45,106 bases of DNA from Oscillospiraceae bacterium (GTDB lineage: Bacteria > Bacillota > Clostridia > Oscillospirales > Oscillospiraceae). Positions within the stretch are counted from its first letter, which is position 1. Each line of letters starts with the position of its first letter. Position numbers and translations under genes: made by a program. A model generated the notes under the pieces. That model was not told the origin of the DNA, ran no database searches, and worked only from the letters and a program-made list of their open reading frames with translations. This document shows positions 41,375 to 45,106 of the stretch, piece after piece. Where the stretch lies: positions 1 through 45,106 of the forward strand of contig JAILFJ010000030.1 in the NCBI GenBank assembly GCA_024697625.1, given 5' to 3'.

Positions 41375-41423
41375 TGTTCTGTACTGCTGCTCTCGGACCG
41401 CCAATGACCGGAACGCGGACGGA

Positions 41424-43499
41424 TCACCTCGTCTCAAGCTCCTCCAACAGTCTGTCATAGGCTCTCGCCAGCGCCGCAGCCGCTTCATAAACGGCATAGG
41501 GATCGTTCATGTCCGCATCCGCCGCCTTTCTCAGCGCGGTTTCCATCATTCCCGCCTTACCCGCAAGAGCGCCGGAAAAGCCGGAAGTATCTATGGAATA
41601 GGCCGCTTCCATAAGCGCTTCAAGAAAACCGTTGAGCTTTTCATCCCTGAGCGCGGGTGTGCTTTCCGGCATGCGGCGGATCAGGCTTCCCGCCTGCTGC
41701 TGGTAAGCGAAGGCGATCTGCACCAGCGTGTCGTCCTTCCCGAAGCCCGCGAAGATCGAGAGCCCCATCGGGAACTCGGTGGGATATTCCTCCGTCGCTT
41801 CGGAAAAGCCCATGGGGATCATGATCTCGGGGAAGCCCATATAGATCGGGTACAGGACGGTATAGCCCGCGTAATTCATTGAGATATCTTCTTCCGCCGT
41901 CGCGTCGTCCGGAGGGACGTTGAAAAACTCAAGGTACATTACGGCGTCAACGTCGTTTTCCTCCAGGATCTTCTGAACCGTCTCCCTGGTGTCAAGGTAC
42001 GTCTCCCAGTATGGAGGCCGCGCGTATCCGTCTTCGGTGACATAGCTGTAAGGGCTTTCTGGCTCCTCTGCGTCCTCCTCCGCATCCTCTTCGCCGCTTT
42101 CGGCGCCCTGGGCGGTTTCTTCCTCCTCATCTGCCGGAAAGAAGGTATCCATGTAGGAATAAATGACGCTGTCCGAAGCTTCCGGATTTCCTGAATCTGC
42201 AAGCTCGCGGATGCTGGCGTAGGCCGCGTCCGGCCTTCCCGACAGGTAAGCGTCCATGTCATAGACGCTCGTGCTCGGTAACTCCATATCCTCATAGAGC
42301 GATTCTACCATTTCGTCGGAAAGCTCCTCCGATATATCGACGATCGTTGCTCCCGCCTTGATGAGGTTTTCCCTGGCCCGGTTCACCATATCCCGGACGT
42401 TCTCGCCGGGTGTATAGACGACCACTTCCTCCTCCGACAGTCCCGTTTGGTCCAGATACTCCTGAAGCTGCGTCTGAAACTCCTCATTGGGATGGTAGGT
42501 GAACGAATTTGTGAGTATGCCTATGCGCATGCCCTGCAGTCCGTCCGCCCTGCAGTTGTCCAGATATCCGTCCCCTTTCAGGGCGTCTGCGTCCACCTCC
42601 AGAGTATAATCGTCCTTCTCATCCGTCCCGGCGATGACCTCGAGCAGAACGGCAAGGTCCTCCGCGGTCCTGGTCATGGGGCCGACCGTGTCGTTGGTCG
42701 CCGTCAGTGGAAACACCCCGTCCGTGGAGGTCAGGCCCTTCGAGGGACGCAGGCCGTAAAGATTCGCAAAGGCAGAAGGATAACGGATCGAGCCGCCGGT
42801 GTCCGTCCCGAGGCCGGCCGCGGCGAAGCTGCAGGTGACTGCGACGGCCGTTCCTCCGGAGGAGCCGCCCGAAGTTTTTGCCGGATCATAGGCGTTGTGC
42901 ACGTTTCCGCCGAAGGTGGAGTGCGAATCAACGGTTCTCCTGGCAAATTCTGACATGTTGGCCTTCGCAAGGATCACCGCTCCCGCCTCCCGCAGACGTT
43001 TAATGACAAAGGCGTCCTCCTGGGCGATGTTTCCCGCAAAGGCCGCGGAGCCCGCCGTCGTGGCCATTCCCGCAACATCGATATTGTCCTTAACGATAAC
43101 GGGAATGCCGTGGAGCGGACCGCGGATATTTCTCGCCGCCCGTTCTCTGTCCAGCGCCGCCGCGTCTTCAAGAGCGTTCGGATTGATGTTCGTTATCGAG
43201 TTCAGGTTCAGCTCGTCGTCGTAGGCTGCAATGCGGTCAAGATACATCCGCGTGAGCTCCGCGGACGTGACGTGCCCGGCCTCCATCTCCGCCGTGAGCT
43301 CCGCGATCGTGGCGTCAAGCAGGTCGATGGTGGTAAACAGATCCTCAAGCTGCCGGGAAGCGCTCCCCTCACCCACATAGCGGAATTCCGGAAGCGCGGG
43401 CTCCGGTGCTGCGGCTTCTTCCGCCGGTCTGCCTGCGCAGGACGAGAGCGCCGGGACGATCAGCAGGATGGCCAGGATCAACGCAAGGTGTCTTTTCAT
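41424..43499 (-). CDS. Lipoprotein amidase of the amidase-signature family
   Basis: A 691-residue exported amidase with lipobox LSSC (Cys21). The amidase-signature triad is visible: Lys137 in IPVIVKDNID, the cis-Ser in TSGGSSGGT and the nucleophile Ser in GTDTGGSIRYPS. Such enzymes hydrolyse amide bonds of diverse small molecules or peptides. It is longer than typical (about 450-500). The excess includes an acidic, low-complexity insert (ADEEEETAQGAESGEEDAEE and following) in the middle of the C-terminal half, and a final helical tail. ATG 43499 has AGAGG upstream; the frame continues to 43568 without a better site. Substrate unknown; no operon partner. Confidence 0.9.
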   Translation of the reverse strand: MKRHLALILAILLIVPALSSCAGRPAEEAAAPEPALPEFRYVGEGSASRQLEDLFTTIDLLDATIAELTAEMEAGHVTSAELTRMYLDRIAAYDDELNLNSITNINPNALEDAAALDRERAARNIRGPLHGIPVIVKDNIDVAGMATTAGSAAFAGNIAQEDAFVIKRLREAGAVILAKANMSEFARRTVDSHSTFGGNVHNAYDPAKTSGGSSGGTAVAVTCSFAAAGLGTDTGGSIRYPSAFANLYGLRPSKGLTSTDGVFPLTATNDTVGPMTRTAEDLAVLLEVIAGTDEKDDYTLEVDADALKGDGYLDNCRADGLQGMRIGILTNSFTYHPNEEFQTQLQEYLDQTGLSEEEVVVYTPGENVRDMVNRARENLIKAGATIVDISEELSDEMVESLYEDMELPSTSVYDMDAYLSGRPDAAYASIRELADSGNPEASDSVIYSYMDTFFPADEEEETAQGAESGEEDAEEDAEEPESPYSYVTEDGYARPPYWETYLDTRETVQKILEENDVDAVMYLEFFNVPPDDATAEEDISMNYAGYTVLYPIYMGFPEIMIPMGFSEATEEYPTEFPMGLSIFAGFGKDDTLVQIAFAYQQQAGSLIRRMPESTPALRDEKLNGFLEALMEAAYSIDTSGFSGALAGKAGMMETALRKAADADMNDPYAVYEAAAALARAYDRLLEELETR

Positions 43500-43647
43500 A
43501 CAAAACCTCTTTTCCGCCGTCAGAAACAGCACTGTCGTTTGCCTCAAATAGTTCACCATAATCATCATTTATAGTTCTTAATACTGCACCGCAGCAAAAG
43601 AGTAATGCCAATCAGAATCATGTCTATCTTCTTCCGGAGGGGGATTT

Positions 43648-45048
43648 TTACTTGAGCTTTTCACAAAGTGGCAGGAGCTCTTCCAGCCGGGCAACGATGC
43701 GCTTCTGCTCGGCAAGGGGTGGAAGTGGAATAGCTATATTTCCAACTTGATTTGGGCTTATGTGAGGAACACTTATACCAGTTGTTTCTCCACCCAAAGG
43801 GTCTTTCAGTAACGAAGATTGAAGGAGCAGGGCAATAAATGGGCTTGTTAATCCACCGAGGCCCTTGATTCGTAATACTCGTTGTACCAAAAAGGTTTCC
43901 TTTTCTTCTTCGTCAAAGATTGCCACGCGTGTGCCATCAGATATCCACGGACGATCCAATCCTAATAAAACATCCCCAGATGCTAATCTATAATCATGTA
44001 CTCGGTCTGAAACGGTATCAACATATACAATTTCTTTCCAACGAATATCATTAACACCAAGGTTAATCCCTCTTAGAAGCCGATATTTACCTTCAGTCTT
44101 AAAATCTTCACTTTTGAAGGCGAACCCTGACAGCGTATCTGTGACCGTTGCCAGCCGTACCCACTTCCAGCTCTCCGGGATTTCAAAAGGAATCTGGTCC
44201 TCTGTGATCTCCGGCAGGGGCTTTTCTTTTTTGATCTTTCCGGTTTTGATGAGTGCCTGCTTTTCGGCTTGTATCTGGCGGTAGAGTTCTTCGCCGTTGC
44301 CCTCCTCAGGCCGTTGCTCCACCAGCTTGCCCTGAATGGCCATCTGCAGGATGGACTTCTGCATGTCCCCGGGGAAGCGCTTGTTGAAGTCCTCCAGACG
44401 GCTCCACGCCTTTTCATAGCGCTCGATCAGCGGAAGCAGCTCTTCGATTTTCGCCACGATGCGTTTCTGCTCGGCCAGCGGTGGGAGGGGAATACGCATT
44501 GAATTTAATAATTTTGCAGAAAGGTGTTTAACTGTTGAATAAGAAACAGATCCATTTATCTCTTCAAGAATAATCGGAAGATAAAAGAACAAATAGTTTT
44601 GGTTAAGCAAAAAGGAATCGGCTGTAATCTTGCATACCCGCTGATTTAGCCAAGCATCTTCACTGTTCCAAAAAGCAACTTGAAAATTCCCATCCATTCC
44701 GACGAGCATATCTCCGCGTTTAATACGGTAGCGTTCGTCACACTCTTCATCGGAAAAAGTCTTTGACTGGCCGCTAATGATATCTCGGATCCGAATAATT
44801 GGCATCCCTATCTGTGCTTCATTAAACTTCTCAGAATTAAACGGGAAGCCATATAAGATGTCGGCTACATCTGGTAATAGCGCCCAGCACCATCTTTCCG
44901 GTATGTCATAGGAATTATCAATAGGGGCTGGCTTTTTCCGGTTTTTGACTAAAAGTTCCTCAGCAGTCCCCTCCTCGGGGCGCTGTTCCACCAGTTTTCC
45001 CTGAATGGCAAGCTGCAGGATGCTGCTTTTCAGTTCCTGGGGCGTCAT
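43648..45048 (-). CDS. hsdS: Type I restriction-modification specificity subunit (HsdS)
   Basis: A 466-residue HsdS that sets the DNA target of a type I restriction-modification complex. It has two target-recognition domains (about residues 45-200 and 285-445). Each is followed by the conserved helix start PLPPLAEQKRIVAKIEELLP (about 190-210) or PLPPLAEQKRIVARLEELLP (near the C-terminus). The segment ILQLAIQGKLVEQRPEEG at the N-terminus recurs as ILQMAIQGKLVEQRPEEG after the first TRD. The first half seems full; the second ends at EKLK, slightly short, which is normal for one class. The start overlaps the upstream gene's stop (ATGA). hsdM and hsdR would lie to the right, outside the window. 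Confidence 0.92.
   Translation of the reverse strand: MTPQELKSSILQLAIQGKLVEQRPEEGTAEELLVKNRKKPAPIDNSYDIPERWCWALLPDVADILYGFPFNSEKFNEAQIGMPIIRIRDIISGQSKTFSDEECDERYRIKRGDMLVGMDGNFQVAFWNSEDAWLNQRVCKITADSFLLNQNYLFFYLPIILEEINGSVSYSTVKHLSAKLLNSMRIPLPPLAEQKRIVAKIEELLPLIERYEKAWSRLEDFNKRFPGDMQKSILQMAIQGKLVEQRPEEGNGEELYRQIQAEKQALIKTGKIKKEKPLPEITEDQIPFEIPESWKWVRLATVTDTLSGFAFKSEDFKTEGKYRLLRGINLGVNDIRWKEIVYVDTVSDRVHDYRLASGDVLLGLDRPWISDGTRVAIFDEEEKETFLVQRVLRIKGLGGLTSPFIALLLQSSLLKDPLGGETTGISVPHISPNQVGNIAIPLPPLAEQKRIVARLEELLPLCEKLK
43690..45030. repeat. Internal duplicated segments in hsdS
   Basis: Two pairs of similar DNA segments: about 44287-44364 with 44955-45030 (the AIQGKLVEQRPEEG helix), and about 43690-43731 with 44453-44494 (the AEQKRIVA helix). 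They flank the two TRD-coding parts and would allow recombination that exchanges recognition domains. Confidence 0.75.
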
Positions 45049-45106
45049 TTGGCACCGTCCTTGTCCGCTAAAGCCTTCACCATTCTGTCAAAATCAGACT
45101 CTATGG
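45045..45106 (-). CDS. C-terminal end of an upstream gene (possibly hsdM)
   Basis: The frame entering from the right edge ends ESDFDRMVKALADKDGAK then TGA, overlapping the hsdS ATG by four bases. In type I loci the gene just before hsdS is usually the methyltransferase hsdM, so that is the likely identity, but these 19 residues carry no diagnostic motif. Confidence 0.4.
   Translation of the reverse strand, partial: IESDFDRMVKALADKDGAK

Noticed and set aside
1-45106. CRISPR array, tRNA, rRNA, prophage or integrative element with att sites
   Set aside because: No regularly spaced repeats, cloverleaf, rRNA-like sequence, integrase or phage structural genes were seen.

Overview
The window reads as chromosome of an anaerobic, moderately GC-rich Clostridia-type Firmicute, probably a gut commensal. 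Supporting this are strong AGGAGG-type ribosome sites, TTGACA/TATAAT promoters, System II cytochrome c maturation, an RpiR-controlled sialic-acid-type catabolic locus and many hybrid histidine kinases. No rRNA, tRNA, CRISPR array or prophage was recognised. This assignment is inference from gene content; no phylogenetic search was possible.

Layout. (1) 1-3.9 kb: the edge of an IS1182/IS5-like transposase, then nrfA (pentaheme nitrite reductase) with resB and ccsA, a compact nitrite-ammonification unit without its usual membrane partner nrfH. (2) 3.9-16.0 kb: an amino-sugar/sialic acid regulon in three transcription units: ROK kinase-SGNH esterase-DUF624 (minus), AGE epimerase-rpiR (plus), and binding protein-permease-permease-nanA-nagA (plus). 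A CYTH-YczE pair lies between them. The palindrome TGAAA-N5-TTTCA recurs at both control regions and is the likely RpiR operator. The inferred route is Neu5Ac to ManNAc (NanA), to GlcNAc (AGE), to GlcNAc-6-P (ROK), to GlcN-6-P (NagA). The importer ATPase, NagB and a sialidase are not in the window.

(3) 16.0-20.4 kb: a DUF1848 Fe-S protein, an AAA/DUF4143 ATPase framed by palindromes, and an ECF sigma factor overlapping its probable membrane anti-sigma. (4) 20.5-28.4 kb: a membrane hybrid histidine kinase split by one in-frame amber codon, a free HPt protein, a cytoplasmic PAS hybrid kinase, a second DUF4143 ATPase whose promoter is built like that of the first, and a deleted IS1182-like remnant with both terminal inverted repeats.

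(5) 28.4-39.8 kb: a DHH phosphoesterase and a signalling island. A minus-strand operon encodes a lipoprotein amino-acid-binding-like sensor, a 1216-residue membrane/beta-propeller/HD-GYP protein and a BMP-family binding protein, with no transporter genes. Divergent from it is a hybrid kinase with its own HPt domain, overlapping a REC-HD-GYP response regulator. Together they look like an extracellular-ligand to cyclic-di-GMP-turnover circuit, the best candidate here for an undescribed system. (6) 39.8-45.1 kb: an SDR and a queuosine-precursor transporter behind a probable preQ1 riboswitch, a lipoprotein amidase with an acidic insert, and a type I restriction specificity subunit (hsdS) with internal repeats, preceded by the end of another gene.
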